Both the position numbers and the translations under genes were made by a program. Below, piece after piece: positions 29,882 to 39,081 of a stretch of DNA of 47,355 bases (positions are counted from its first letter, which is position 1; each line of letters begins with the position of its first letter). This stretch comes from a virus. The DNA lies in IMG/VR virus record IMGVR_UViG_3300022752_000117, positions 1-47,355 of that record. One strand, written 5' to 3'. The notes below the pieces were generated by a model, which ran no database searches, was not told where the DNA came from, and saw only the letters and a program-made list of their open reading frames with translations.

Positions 29882-32800
29882 TTACATTGTGATAGCTTTG
29901 ACTTTGAATTCAACATTAGCAGATCCCAGTACAGTGGCATTTAATTTTAACTTAGAATCTATACTATCCCAAGCAGCTTGTACACTAAAGAAAGGATTAG
30001 TGCTAGTATGTACTATGGCATATGTTACAGATTCTAATGTATTATCAGCTTTTTTAACAATTAATACTTCCATAGCCTGTGAATTAGCAGTAATACTATT
30101 CTCTATTCCGTTGACCAATAACTTAGCTACAGTATTTGTACTATTGTTATCTATCCAAATTACTCCCGTTCCGCCAATATTTAAAGAGTTATTTGTTACA
30201 TTAATTTCACCAGATAAACCTTGGATACCTTGGATACCTTGCATACTTTGGATACCCTGTATACCTTGTTCACCTTGTATACCTTGTAGTCCTTGTATAC
30301 CTTGTAGTCCCTGTATACCTTGTAGTCCCTGTGTACCAACTTTAGGTATTTGTACAACCATCTGATTATATATAGTATTGCTTATTTCTATACCAAAAGA
30401 TAATAAAGGATGTATACCATCTGGGGATGATCCTACTGGTATTGAAAGAACTCTAGGATTAGCATATTTCAAACCTAATGTTGTTGCTTTGGTAATGATT
30501 CCAGAATTAATAGCACTGGCAGCATTTTCCATAGTACTGGTATAAGATGTAGCCCCCCCAAAGCCTAAATTACCTGCTGTACCATCTACACTAGCAGGAT
30601 TGACCCCTAAGAGTATTACTTCAATGCCTCTATTAACAGCAAAATCAATTATTGTTTGAATATTATTCAAAGTTGTTGTAGAGTTTTGTATCAATACAGC
30701 GTCGGCTAAACCATATCTTAAAACAATTTTAGCTGGCTTATTGTCTATGATCCATTGAGTTATCGTAGATGATGAGCCAAAAGGATTGGTTAGTCCTGGT
30801 CCTACATAGGTTTGAATCCCAGTTAATGCTTCATCAGTGGTCATGCCACCTCTAGAAATATTGACAACTTCATAAGCAGGATACAATTTTTCTATTGTTG
30901 ATAAAATACTGCCAGTTTGATTACCTTCATAATCTGCTGTATTTGTTGGATCTCCGCCAGCAGTAACTTGTACTCCGCCGTACATGGAAACGCTATCACC
31001 AAATACGGCAATTTTTTCGCCACCTGCGCCCTGTCGTCCTTGTATGCCTTGTGTGCCTTGTATACCTTGTGGTCCACCTGCAGGCCCACCAACTCCTTGT
31101 ATACCTTGTATGCCTTGGCCACCAAGTAGGCCCGTAGGATCCTGTAATTGATCAACACTGGTTACTAGATTTTGCCAAAGCGCATAAAGAGTGATTTCTG
31201 TTAATACAGAAGCATTTTTGTCAACAGTAAATGTATATATAGATCCAATATTACCATTTAAATCGGTATATGAGCCAATCGCACCTATTCTGTGGCTAGT
31301 AATTTTTAATAATACTGGGGACGCTACAGGAATGGATGTTATTGAATATATATAATCATCCTTTTTAATTTTATTAAATTTTAAAATATCTGCTTCATCG
31401 GCTGAATAAAATTTTACTTCTCCGTTTGTGAACCATTCAACTTTACCAGTTATTAAGTTTGAAATACTTAGACTACCATCGGCGGGGAAGAATAATGTTA
31501 AATTAGAACTTAAACTAAGTTGATTGGTATCCAAGTATAAATTGCTAAATCTAAATTGAGCAGCTCCAATATTATGTATTGATGATGTGGTAGGAATTAT
31601 ACTGCTAGCCACGGCTGTGAGTGGATCTGCTCCAATACCTGGATAACCTTGAATACCCTGAACACCGTTCGTACCTTGAATACCCTGTATACCTTGGTCA
31701 CCAGTGATACCCTGTATACCTTGGTCACCAGTGATACCTTGTAGACCTTGGTCACCAGTGATACCCTGTATACCTTGGTCACCAGTGATACCCTGTATAC
31801 CTTGTTTTCCTTCTGGACCTGCTGCCCCTAATAATCCTTCGGCACCAGTTAAACCAATAGCGCCTTGTAAACCGTCTGTACCTTGAATACCTTGTATACC
31901 CTGCTCACCAAGAATACCCTGTATACCCTGCTCACCAAGAATACCCTGTATACCCTGTATACCCTGTATACCCTGTATACCCTGTATACCCTGTTCACCA
32001 ATTACACCCTGTATACCCTGTTCACCAACTAGTCCTTGTATTCCTTGGCTACTAATATTATTCCAAAAACCTAGATTCGTTGCCCCAATTCCAAATGATG
32101 GAACTGATCCAATAGTTGATTGGATACTGGTGTAAACATAACTTGCCCCCTCATAAAATACTATATCGTTGGTAAAATACTCTACGCTATTGTCATAGGC
32201 ATTTCTATAGTTAAATCTAGTTCCTTGAGGACCTTGTATACCATCTACACCATCTGTACCACTGTTTCCTTGTATCCCTTGTATTCCTATAGGACCCTTT
32301 TGACCTTGTGAGCCTTGAATACCTTGAGCACCTTGTTGTGAAAAATAATCCCAATATAAATCATTTAGAATAAGCGGCACGCCAAATAAGGGTGGTTCGT
32401 TTATACCAGACGTGTTGTTAACAAATATATAACTGGTGCCTAAATAAAATACTATATCATTTTTATTATAAGTCGTAGTAGAATCATATTCGCTTAGGTA
32501 GTTATACCCTACACCCTGTATACCCTGTATACCCTGTCCACCAGTTATACCCTGTATACCCTGTCCACCAGTTATACCCTGTATACCCTGTTCACCAGTT
32601 ATACCCTGTATACCCTGTTTACCAGTTGTACCCTGTATACCCTGTTCACCAGTTATACCCTGTATACCCTGTTTACCAGTTATACCCTGTATACCCTGTT
32701 CTCCTTGTATACCTTGTATACCTTGTATACCTTGTATGCCCTGTCGACCTTCCTTACCAGCAGCACCTTCTCTACTAACAACATTCCAGTGATCTGTGTT

Positions 32801-35338
32801 TACAAAAAAAGGATTGAATAGAGCAGGTACATTTCCTGTGCTAGCGGTTGTGTTTACATAGATAAAGGCACTACCACTAAAATAAACTAAATCATTTTTA
32901 CTATATTCTGTGTTGAGATCCCAATCTCCTCGCCAATTAGTACTTAATCCTATTGGGCCTTGTGGTCCTGGTGGACCTATAGCTCCATCAGTTCCTTGTA
33001 TTCCTGTAGCTCCACTTAGATCTGTAATATAAGTGTAAGTTGTTCCGTTCCATACATATAATTTAGCGTTGTCATCGTCGTTGACATTTCCAGTATCTAT
33101 TAGAGCAAATTCTCCTGGAGTCATTCTAGTACCATTATCTGCTATGAGATCTGTGAAACTGTTGAATAATCTGGTAATTTTAAAGCCTTGTCCCACAGTT
33201 CCTTGTATACCTTGTACACCTTGTATACCTCTACTACCCTGTTCGCCAGTAGTTCCTTTCTGTGATATGATACTCCAAGCACCTGGTGTTACTTCGGGAT
33301 CAGTGTTTATGTTTTGGGATATGGATATATAGGCACTACCATTGTAAAATACTACATCATAGGGATAATAGTCTGTTGTATTTTCCCAAGGACCTGTCCA
33401 ATTGAAACCAATACCAGTAAGACCAGTGTCACCTTGTATACCTTGTATACCTTGTATGCCCTGTTCGCCTGTTAAACCTTGAGCACCTCTACCACTTGAT
33501 GGACTCCAGTAAATAAAATTAGTAACTGGTGGGTCTCCGTAAGCGGGATCCTGACCTATTGATTGAGTTTCAAAAATGTATATATAAGTACTACCTTGAT
33601 AATATACTACATCATTTTTATAGTAAGGATAAGTTGAATTATATTCACCTCTAAAAATTAAACTAGTACCGCTAGTACCTTGTATACCCTGACCACCGTT
33701 TTGACCAGCACGTCCTTGTATACCTTGAATACCATCTACTCCATCTTGTCCACTAGTACCTTGTATACCTTGAACACCTCTGCTTGTCAACAGTGCCCAA
33801 AATAGATCGTTGATTATAGGTGGGTCACTGAATGTTGGGTACTGACCATTAGTTGGTGTATTGGCTATGAATATATAACTTGAACCTTCATAAAATACAA
33901 CTTGATTTAAACTATAGACAGCATCTGGATCAAAAGCTCCCATATAGACAAAACTAATGCCATCTACGCCAGCAGGGCCTGTTGTTCCTTGAATTCCTTG
34001 TACGCTTTCACCTGGTAAACCTTGTAGTCCTGTTTCACTTAAGGTTAACAAGCCACTCATATTAGGATCTATAATGTTAACATAATATAATGTATCAGGA
34101 GCATTAAGTGGAATAGTAAATTCTATAATCCCAAAATCTGTTCCGTTATTAACTACACCGTTAGCATAGATATTATCTAATCCAGAAGTAGGATTTGTTT
34201 TAATAAAAACAGGATAACCAGGTGCATCAACATTGAAATAGTAGGTAAATCCTTTTAGTAGATATAAACTTGCGTTAGGAAATCCTTGTATAAGATATTG
34301 TCGGCCATCTGGATCTACAGTAATTTGATAGGTCGGCCCAGCAGTAGTTCCTTGTAGACCTTGAGAACCTTGTATACCCTGTATACCTTGAGATGATTCT
34401 CCTTGAACTAGTAGACTATTTCCATCTTGATCCTGTATGTCACCACCTAAGGGTAGTCTAATGACACCAGATTCTGTAAAATCAAATGATACAATTTGCC
34501 TATCCCAGCTAGGTACAATACTAACATTTGTATCACCTACTAATATATTTACACCTAAAGGAACTTCATAATAAGGCCATCCTGGAATGGAAACATCAGG
34601 AAGTATTCCATCTGGATCTAAAAGACTGCTGGCAGAAGGTGAGCCAATTTGTTTGAGAAGTTCAAAACTTATGCTAATATCTGAATATGGACTTGATGCA
34701 TTTACATTAAAAGAGCAATCAATAAATACAGGATTAAATTCATCTAATACAGCACTTGGAGTTGTAGTTACAATTAAATCTGTCACCCCAGCATAATCGC
34801 TATCAAGACCAAGTTTATCACCGACCACTATATTTTGACATGTTAAATCAGATGGACTATTGGTTTCTGATCTAATAGTTACTGTGCGTTCATTCCAAGC
34901 AGCACTTACAAATCCACTGGTATTGCCAAGAGACCCAAACTTTACTCCACCAAGCTCTAGTTTATTATCTTTAACACTTAAAGATTTTTCACCTAGATAT
35001 AGTGTATTTGAACTTAGATATAGATCCTTAAATTTATTAGTTGGTGAACCTAAATTGTATGTTACATCTAGAGAAGGAATAATGTCTGTTGTGATACTGG
35101 AAAGATTACCACCACTGCCACCACCTGGTAATCCTTGCGGGCCTTTCAAACCTTGTATACCTTGTACGCCTTGTACTCCACTGCCACCACCACCTTGAGT
35201 TCCTACAAGTATGCCACCAACAGTAGCTCCATCGCCTACATATAGAGTTTTAGTATCAACAGTGTAAATTAATTCTCCTTCTGCGGGAGTAATCGTTAAT
35301 CTTTCCTCATCTGTTCCTCGTCTTATTCTAAATGCCAT
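29882..35338 (-). CDS. Giant collagen-like tail fibre with six carbohydrate-binding-like beads and an embedded SGNH hydrolase (1818 aa)
   Basis: Order: fibre N-terminus ([22 protein letters not shown]), a module [21 protein letters not shown], a cupredoxin-like beta domain (about 333-436), then beads of CBM5/12 type at about 459, 559, 644, 801, 944 and 1041, joined by G-X-Q collagen strings. A second [23 protein letters not shown] module comes near 1240. An SGNH hydrolase (about 1444-1660) has GDS in [29 protein letters not shown] and SPDGIHP, and a C-terminal head matches that of the 160-residue protein. The catalytic Ser and the Asp-x-x-His pair are present; the usual G-x-N-D block reads G-L-A-D. 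SGNH enzymes deacylate polysaccharides, so this fibre may both bind and trim the host surface glycan. Confidence 0.82.
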   Translation of the reverse strand: MAFRIRRGTDEERLTITPAEGELIYTVDTKTLYVGDGATVGGILVGTQGGGGSGVQGVQGIQGLKGPQGLPGGGSGGNLSSITTDIIPSLDVTYNLGSPTNKFKDLYLSSNTLYLGEKSLSVKDNKLELGGVKFGSLGNTSGFVSAAWNERTVTIRSETNSPSDLTCQNIVVGDKLGLDSDYAGVTDLIVTTTPSAVLDEFNPVFIDCSFNVNASSPYSDISISFELLKQIGSPSASSLLDPDGILPDVSIPGWPYYEVPLGVNILVGDTNVSIVPSWDRQIVSFDFTESGVIRLPLGGDIQDQDGNSLLVQGESSQGIQGIQGSQGLQGTTAGPTYQITVDPDGRQYLIQGFPNASLYLLKGFTYYFNVDAPGYPVFIKTNPTSGLDNIYANGVVNNGTDFGIIEFTIPLNAPDTLYYVNIIDPNMSGLLTLSETGLQGLPGESVQGIQGTTGPAGVDGISFVYMGAFDPDAVYSLNQVVFYEGSSYIFIANTPTNGQYPTFSDPPIINDLFWALLTSRGVQGIQGTSGQDGVDGIQGIQGRAGQNGGQGIQGTSGTSLIFRGEYNSTYPYYKNDVVYYQGSTYIYIFETQSIGQDPAYGDPPVTNFIYWSPSSGRGAQGLTGEQGIQGIQGIQGDTGLTGIGFNWTGPWENTTDYYPYDVVFYNGSAYISISQNINTDPEVTPGAWSIISQKGTTGEQGSRGIQGVQGIQGTVGQGFKITRLFNSFTDLIADNGTRMTPGEFALIDTGNVNDDDNAKLYVWNGTTYTYITDLSGATGIQGTDGAIGPPGPQGPIGLSTNWRGDWDLNTEYSKNDLVYFSGSAFIYVNTTASTGNVPALFNPFFVNTDHWNVVSREGAAGKEGRQGIQGIQGIQGIQGEQGIQGITGKQGIQGITGEQGIQGTTGKQGIQGITGEQGIQGITGGQGIQGITGGQGIQGIQGVGYNYLSEYDSTTTYNKNDIVFYLGTSYIFVNNTSGINEPPLFGVPLILNDLYWDYFSQQGAQGIQGSQGQKGPIGIQGIQGNSGTDGVDGIQGPQGTRFNYRNAYDNSVEYFTNDIVFYEGASYVYTSIQSTIGSVPSFGIGATNLGFWNNISSQGIQGLVGEQGIQGVIGEQGIQGIQGIQGIQGIQGILGEQGIQGILGEQGIQGIQGTDGLQGAIGLTGAEGLLGAAGPEGKQGIQGITGDQGIQGITGDQGLQGITGDQGIQGITGDQGIQGIQGTNGVQGIQGYPGIGADPLTAVASSIIPTTSSIHNIGAAQFRFSNLYLDTNQLSLSSNLTLFFPADGSLSISNLITGKVEWFTNGEVKFYSADEADILKFNKIKKDDYIYSITSIPVASPVLLKITSHRIGAIGSYTDLNGNIGSIYTFTVDKNASVLTEITLYALWQNLVTSVDQLQDPTGLLGGQGIQGIQGVGGPAGGPQGIQGTQGIQGRQGAGGEKIAVFGDSVSMYGGVQVTAGGDPTNTADYEGNQTGSILSTIEKLYPAYEVVNISRGGMTTDEALTGIQTYVGPGLTNPFGSSSTITQWIIDNKPAKIVLRYGLADAVLIQNSTTTLNNIQTIIDFAVNRGIEVILLGVNPASVDGTAGNLGFGGATSYTSTMENAASAINSGIITKATTLGLKYANPRVLSIPVGSSPDGIHPLLSFGIEISNTIYNQMVVQIPKVGTQGLQGIQGLQGIQGLQGIQGEQGIQGIQSMQGIQGIQGLSGEINVTNNSLNIGGTGVIWIDNNSTNTVAKLLVNGIENSITANSQAMEVLIVKKADNTLESVTYAIVHTSTNPFFSVQAAWDSIDSKLKLNATVLGSANVEFKVKAITM
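31694..32705 (-). repeat. In-frame minisatellites in the collagen-coding region
   Basis: A run of nearly six copies of the 9-mer ATACCCTGT fills 31941-31993 (Q-G-I repeats). A 27-bp unit (nine residues, G-I-T-G-x-Q-G-I-Q) is repeated about four times at 31694-31805 and about eight times at 32521-32705, varying mainly in the x codon (Glu, Lys, Gly or Asp). The palindrome GTATAC recurs dozens of times in the fibre locus. All unit lengths are multiples of 9, so slippage preserves the collagen frame. Confidence 0.85.
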
Positions 35339-35340
35339 TC

Positions 35341-35856
35341 CTAGCTCCTAAGTATATCACCTGCATCGTAATCGGCATTAGCAGGAATTTGTATGGTTCC
35401 GCCGTCTATATCGGCATTGATTAGTAACCACTCTAATTTGTTTGTTGCTATACGTGGAATAATTGTTCCAAAGTCAAAAGATAATAAAGGTATTGAATCT
35501 AAATATGCATCTAGCTGAGGTCTCAACAAATTATCGTTATCATCAAGATCTCTTACATCTGTAGGGATAAAAGGACGATTTTCTAAATCAGAATAATCAC
35601 CACTAAAACCATAATTTAGAGGTTCCCAAGTAAGAGTACCGTCACCATTGTTTTTTAAGTACCCTGGTGAATTAGGAGGAAATTGTGCTTCAGAATTTAA
35701 GTATGGTAAATCATTCCATCGACTGGTACCATTGCCAATTTTTAATCTGTTACTATTAATTTCAAAACCAGGTTCTCCCTGCTCTAAAATAGGGTTGGTA
35801 TTAGGATCTGCCCAGTTTAGGCTATAGTCTCGTCTTAATAATATTTTATTTGCCAT
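35341..35856 (-). CDS. Short fibre protein (171 aa)
   Basis: The N-terminal motif KILLRRDYSLNWADPNTNPI, GEPGFEINSNRLKIGNGTSRWNDLPYL is the same tropism-determinant-like start as other fibres. The rest (about 70-171) is a small beta domain with FSGDYSDLENRPFIP, similar to linkers in the 600-residue protein (FSGSYNDLSDKP). No collagen repeat. Probably a fibre subunit or adapter. Two tandem GGTAAATA elements (35870-35863 and 35883-35876) lie immediately upstream; no Shine-Dalgarno is visible before the ATG. Confidence 0.7.
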   Translation of the reverse strand: MANKILLRRDYSLNWADPNTNPILEQGEPGFEINSNRLKIGNGTSRWNDLPYLNSEAQFPPNSPGYLKNNGDGTLTWEPLNYGFSGDYSDLENRPFIPTDVRDLDDNDNLLRPQLDAYLDSIPLLSFDFGTIIPRIATNKLEWLLINADIDGGTIQIPANADYDAGDILRS

Positions 35857-35862
35857 ATTCGA

Positions 35863-35883
35863 TATTTACCGTATATATTTACC
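35863..35883 (-). promoter_or_regulatory. Tandem late-promoter-like GGTAAATA pair
   Basis: Minus-strand ACGGTAAATAT-type sequence occurs twice, 13 bases apart (8-mers at 35883-35876 and 35870-35863). The nearer copy would start transcription at or one base before the ATG at 35856. Confidence 0.5.
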
Positions 35884-35944
35884 GTTTTATTAATTGATTG
35901 TAGTGTTATTGTTGGCATAATTTTATCTCATAATGATTTTAATA

Positions 35945-37747
35945 TTACATAGTTACAGACCACACACTACCGTCCCATACAAATTGAATTGGGAAAGGCC
36001 CAAGAGGAGTAGACAAAGTTTGATTAATACTGGCAGTGCTAGTAGATGTATTCCAAGTTACATTTGGTGGATTAGAGACATTTGGTAATCTAATATTATT
36101 GCCATTGCCGTTAACTGTAAGAGCAGTAGTACCAAATTTAAGTTCGCCGTCATAAAGTTTAATCCAATCGCCAAGACTTGGGCTAGCCGGTAATGTCATA
36201 GTAAATCCTGCACCTGAGGTATATTTAACCCAATATACTTTTCCTGCCACCGCACTCCAATTTCCTGTAATTATCTCGTAAATAGGTTTATCACTTAGAT
36301 CATTATAACTACCACTAAAGAGGGGTTTAATAAGATTAAACTCAATATTAACTGCTCCGGCATTTTTGTTTTCTGCTACTACTAATGAATAATCTTTAAA
36401 ACTTGGATTTGGAGCATATATTTGTGAACTAATTGAAACTACTGTGAGAGTACTAATTGATCCTACTGGTGAATCTAATACTAATTTATCGCCTTTTGTT
36501 ATACTATCGGCAATGGTCTCTGCATTAGTACTAACACTGACTCTAATTGTTACAAGTGTATTTTCATATTGTGTATATGCTACTCCCACTACATTACCTG
36601 CCTCACCAAATCTAAAACCCCCCACTTCTAATTTATTACTAGCAATACTCAATGTTTTATCACCCAGATGTATGGTACTGGATTTTAGATAAAGATCTCT
36701 AAATCTTTTTGTTGATGATCCTAAGTCATAAGTTTCTGTAGTTGTTGGTATTATATTTTGATCTACAGCACCTAAGTTAGAAGTACTTGGCTCACCTTGA
36801 CGCCCTTGTACACCTTGTACACCTTGTACACCTTGAATACCTTGACCACCTTGTACACCTTGTACACCTTGAATACCTTGTACACCCTGTACACCCTGTA
36901 CACCTTGACGACCCTGTACACCTTGTATACCTTGCGTACCCTGCTGACCTTGTGGTCCTGTGGCACCGCCACCTAATACACTAGTACCAGTGCTATCTAC
37001 AATATCTCCGCCGGCAGGCAATGTCAGTTTGCCATCATCTTTAAACTGCCAAACACTATTTGGTGGATAGAATTTTAAGTTTGCTCTATACGGTACAACC
37101 ACAGTTTGATCTGCTAGTTGTATTCTATATAAGTTGGTATTAGCAGCATTACCAACTGCTGCTATAGCATATCGTACTCCATTGCTATACATTTCTACAG
37201 TCCAACTTGTAGTGATATTAGCATAGTTAGCATAATCAGCCTTGACTAACCATATGACATAATCTGGGTCTGTAGCATCGTTATCTGGATTTTCATTTGA
37301 TGCTGGAGCATCTATGCCGTAGGGTCTTAGTATTTCTAAATTAGCGGTTTTATCAGATGTAATACTTCCATCGTAGAAACTTACAGTATGATTATTTGTA
37401 CCAATAACTGCTGGACCGTCTTTACTTAATTTAAAGTACTTACTATCGTCGCCTACATATAGGTCAAATACATTATTATTGTTAGTATCAAAATGTAAGT
37501 GCGTTGGGACATCACCACCTCTTACTCTAAAGTATTGTGGTCCAAGTTCCGGTCCAGGGTCTGTTTCAGCACCAGTAGTAAAATCTGGTCCTGGACTGAG
37601 TCCTAGTTCATAACCTGTACCCTCTACAACATTAGTTGAAAATGTCACTTGTCCTGTATTAGCAGCACCGCCACCACCAGTATAGGCTGTAGTTTGTGAC
37701 GTTCCGTCTGGAAATTCTATACCTTCTTCTATTTTAAATTTTGCCAT
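35945..37747 (-). CDS. Collagen-like fibre protein with IIP/YLG module (600 aa)
   Basis: It begins MAKFKIEEGIEFPDGTSQTTAY, a start seen in many phage fibre proteins, then a beta-rich head (about 30-250). A collagen string of G-V-Q/G-I-Q triplets (about 259-319) is followed by the shared module DQNIIPTTTETYDLGSSTKRF, RDLYLKSSTIHLGDKTLSIASNKLEVGG, paralogous to parts of the 489- and 1818-residue fibres. The C-terminal domain ends VWDGSVWSVTM. Probably a trimeric virion fibre. It precedes the 171-residue gene with an 88-base gap containing the tandem promoters. Confidence 0.8.
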   Translation of the reverse strand: MAKFKIEEGIEFPDGTSQTTAYTGGGGAANTGQVTFSTNVVEGTGYELGLSPGPDFTTGAETDPGPELGPQYFRVRGGDVPTHLHFDTNNNNVFDLYVGDDSKYFKLSKDGPAVIGTNNHTVSFYDGSITSDKTANLEILRPYGIDAPASNENPDNDATDPDYVIWLVKADYANYANITTSWTVEMYSNGVRYAIAAVGNAANTNLYRIQLADQTVVVPYRANLKFYPPNSVWQFKDDGKLTLPAGGDIVDSTGTSVLGGGATGPQGQQGTQGIQGVQGRQGVQGVQGVQGIQGVQGVQGGQGIQGVQGVQGVQGRQGEPSTSNLGAVDQNIIPTTTETYDLGSSTKRFRDLYLKSSTIHLGDKTLSIASNKLEVGGFRFGEAGNVVGVAYTQYENTLVTIRVSVSTNAETIADSITKGDKLVLDSPVGSISTLTVVSISSQIYAPNPSFKDYSLVVAENKNAGAVNIEFNLIKPLFSGSYNDLSDKPIYEIITGNWSAVAGKVYWVKYTSGAGFTMTLPASPSLGDWIKLYDGELKFGTTALTVNGNGNNIRLPNVSNPPNVTWNTSTSTASINQTLSTPLGPFPIQFVWDGSVWSVTM

Positions 37748-37757
37748 AATTTCTCTC

Positions 37758-38237
37758 TTATATTGTTATTGATTTAACTTTAAATACTATTTGACTAGCT
37801 CCAGGATTTAATGCATTAACTAATATTTTATTATTAATACTATCCCATGATGCAGTCAAAGAATACATATTACTACTGTTTGTATGTATAACAGCATATA
37901 CTGTTTGAACTAGTGTATTGTCAGATTTTTTAGTTATTAATATTTCACAGCTTTGTGAGTCACCAGCACTATCAACGCCAACAACCATTAGTTTGGCCAT
38001 CACATCAGCTGTACTTGTGCTAGTCCAAATTATGCCTGAGGTGCCTGCATTTATGGTATTTGTTTCTGAATTAATCTCCGAACGACCCAAGTATTGTAAA
38101 TTATTCCAAGAAGTCACACCGTCGCCAATTTTTATTCTATTACTAGTTGTATCGTACCCAGGCTCTCCCGATGCCAGTGTTGGATCGATATTATTCCAGT
38201 TAGCATATGAATCCCTTCTTAGTTTAATTTTTGCCAT
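37758..38237 (-). CDS. Small fibre protein sharing head domain with the giant fibre (159 aa)
   Basis: The start is taken at ATG 38237 (MAKIKLRRDSYANWNNIDPT), just after the upstream stop; a longer frame to 38258 would lie within the upstream gene. The N-terminal motif (GEPGYDTTSNRIKIGDG...WNNLQYLG) is the fibre anchor. The C-terminal 100 residues (INAGTSGIIWTSTSTADVMA ... ASQIVFKVKSITI) are clearly homologous to the last 105 residues of the 1818-residue protein, so the two carry the same terminal head on very different shafts. Confidence 0.75.
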   Translation of the reverse strand: MAKIKLRRDSYANWNNIDPTLASGEPGYDTTSNRIKIGDGVTSWNNLQYLGRSEINSETNTINAGTSGIIWTSTSTADVMAKLMVVGVDSAGDSQSCEILITKKSDNTLVQTVYAVIHTNSSNMYSLTASWDSINNKILVNALNPGASQIVFKVKSITI

Positions 38238-38238
38238 A

Positions 38239-38523
38239 TTATGCCTCTCCTCCATCAATTATGATTTCGGCGGTATAGTCTGTAGAGGCACTACCACCGT
38301 CTATTTCTAACGTAACTAAAGTTGTGCCTGGAAAGCCCTGTACACCTTGTAAGCCTTGAACACCCTGTACACCTTGTACACCTTGTTCACCAGATATACT
38401 TTGAATACCCTGTATTTGATCAGTTATATCAATAAAGTTTAAATTAACCTTTTCAAAAGCTACCCGTATAGGATCACCATTGCCTTTATCTGATATACCT
38501 AAATTAACTAATCGCAAAGTCAT
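38239..38523 (-). CDS. Mini collagen-like fibre protein (94 aa)
   Basis: The anchor motif VNLGISDKGNGDPIRVAFEK, NLNF is followed by a short collagen string (GEQGVQGVQGVQGLQGVQG, about 44-66) and the terminal VTLEIDGGSASTDYTAEIIIDGGEA. The last segment matches the end of the 161-residue protein. It is the shortest complete version of the locus's plan: anchor, triple helix, terminal tag. Possibly a connector between larger fibres. Late expression with the neighbouring fibres is assumed. Confidence 0.7.
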   Translation of the reverse strand: MTLRLVNLGISDKGNGDPIRVAFEKVNLNFIDITDQIQGIQSISGEQGVQGVQGVQGLQGVQGFPGTTLVTLEIDGGSASTDYTAEIIIDGGEA

Positions 38524-38525
38524 TA

Positions 38526-39071
38526 CTATTTTCCAACAACTATTTCAATTATTCCTGACTCATCAGTATGTTTTTCCTCTAATGATTTACCTATTACAGT
38601 TCCTACACTAGGATTTTGAGATTTAATAGCATGACCAGGTATAGCACTGGTAACTAATATATCACCTTTACGCACACGGCCAATTACTTTACAAGGAACT
38701 CTACCAATAAGAGCAATACAAACACTGGTTCCTTTGTCTTTTATTTCTCCGTTCATAATATATGCAGGATTAGTAGTTACTACGCCAGCCACCCTAGTGT
38801 CATTAAAAACATTAGTTATTGTAGTTTCGGCTTCACCACCAAAAATTAAAACAGTTCCTGACTCATATGCTTTATCACTTGTGTACCATTCAGCAAGGTC
38901 AGCACCAAATGTAGCTTCCATTGAACTTCCTGGAGTTAAAACCCATGTGCCTGTTATTCGCCCAGTAGTAGTGGCATCACCAGAGCTTAGATCAGTTGTG
39001 GTTAAATTATCCCCAATTTGTAATTCTTGAATTACATTTCCGCTTAGAACTAAAGGATACTTATTGGCCAT
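38526..39071 (-). CDS. Tail fibre tip/chaperone-like protein (181 aa)
   Basis: The C-terminal region FGADLAEWYTSDKAYESGTVLIFGG, VAGVVTTNPAYIMNGEI, ALIGRVPCKVIGRVRKGDILVTSAIPGHAI is a recurring terminal domain of marine phage fibres and resembles the peptidase-G2-like self-cleaving or chaperone domain; catalytic residues cannot be confirmed by eye. The N-terminal half is a short beta stretch. Encoded as a separate gene here rather than fused to a fibre. It may help trimerise or cap a fibre. Confidence 0.65.
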   Translation of the reverse strand: MANKYPLVLSGNVIQELQIGDNLTTTDLSSGDATTTGRITGTWVLTPGSSMEATFGADLAEWYTSDKAYESGTVLIFGGEAETTITNVFNDTRVAGVVTTNPAYIMNGEIKDKGTSVCIALIGRVPCKVIGRVRKGDILVTSAIPGHAIKSQNPSVGTVIGKSLEEKHTDESGIIEIVVGK

Positions 39072-39081
39072 TTATTATTCC

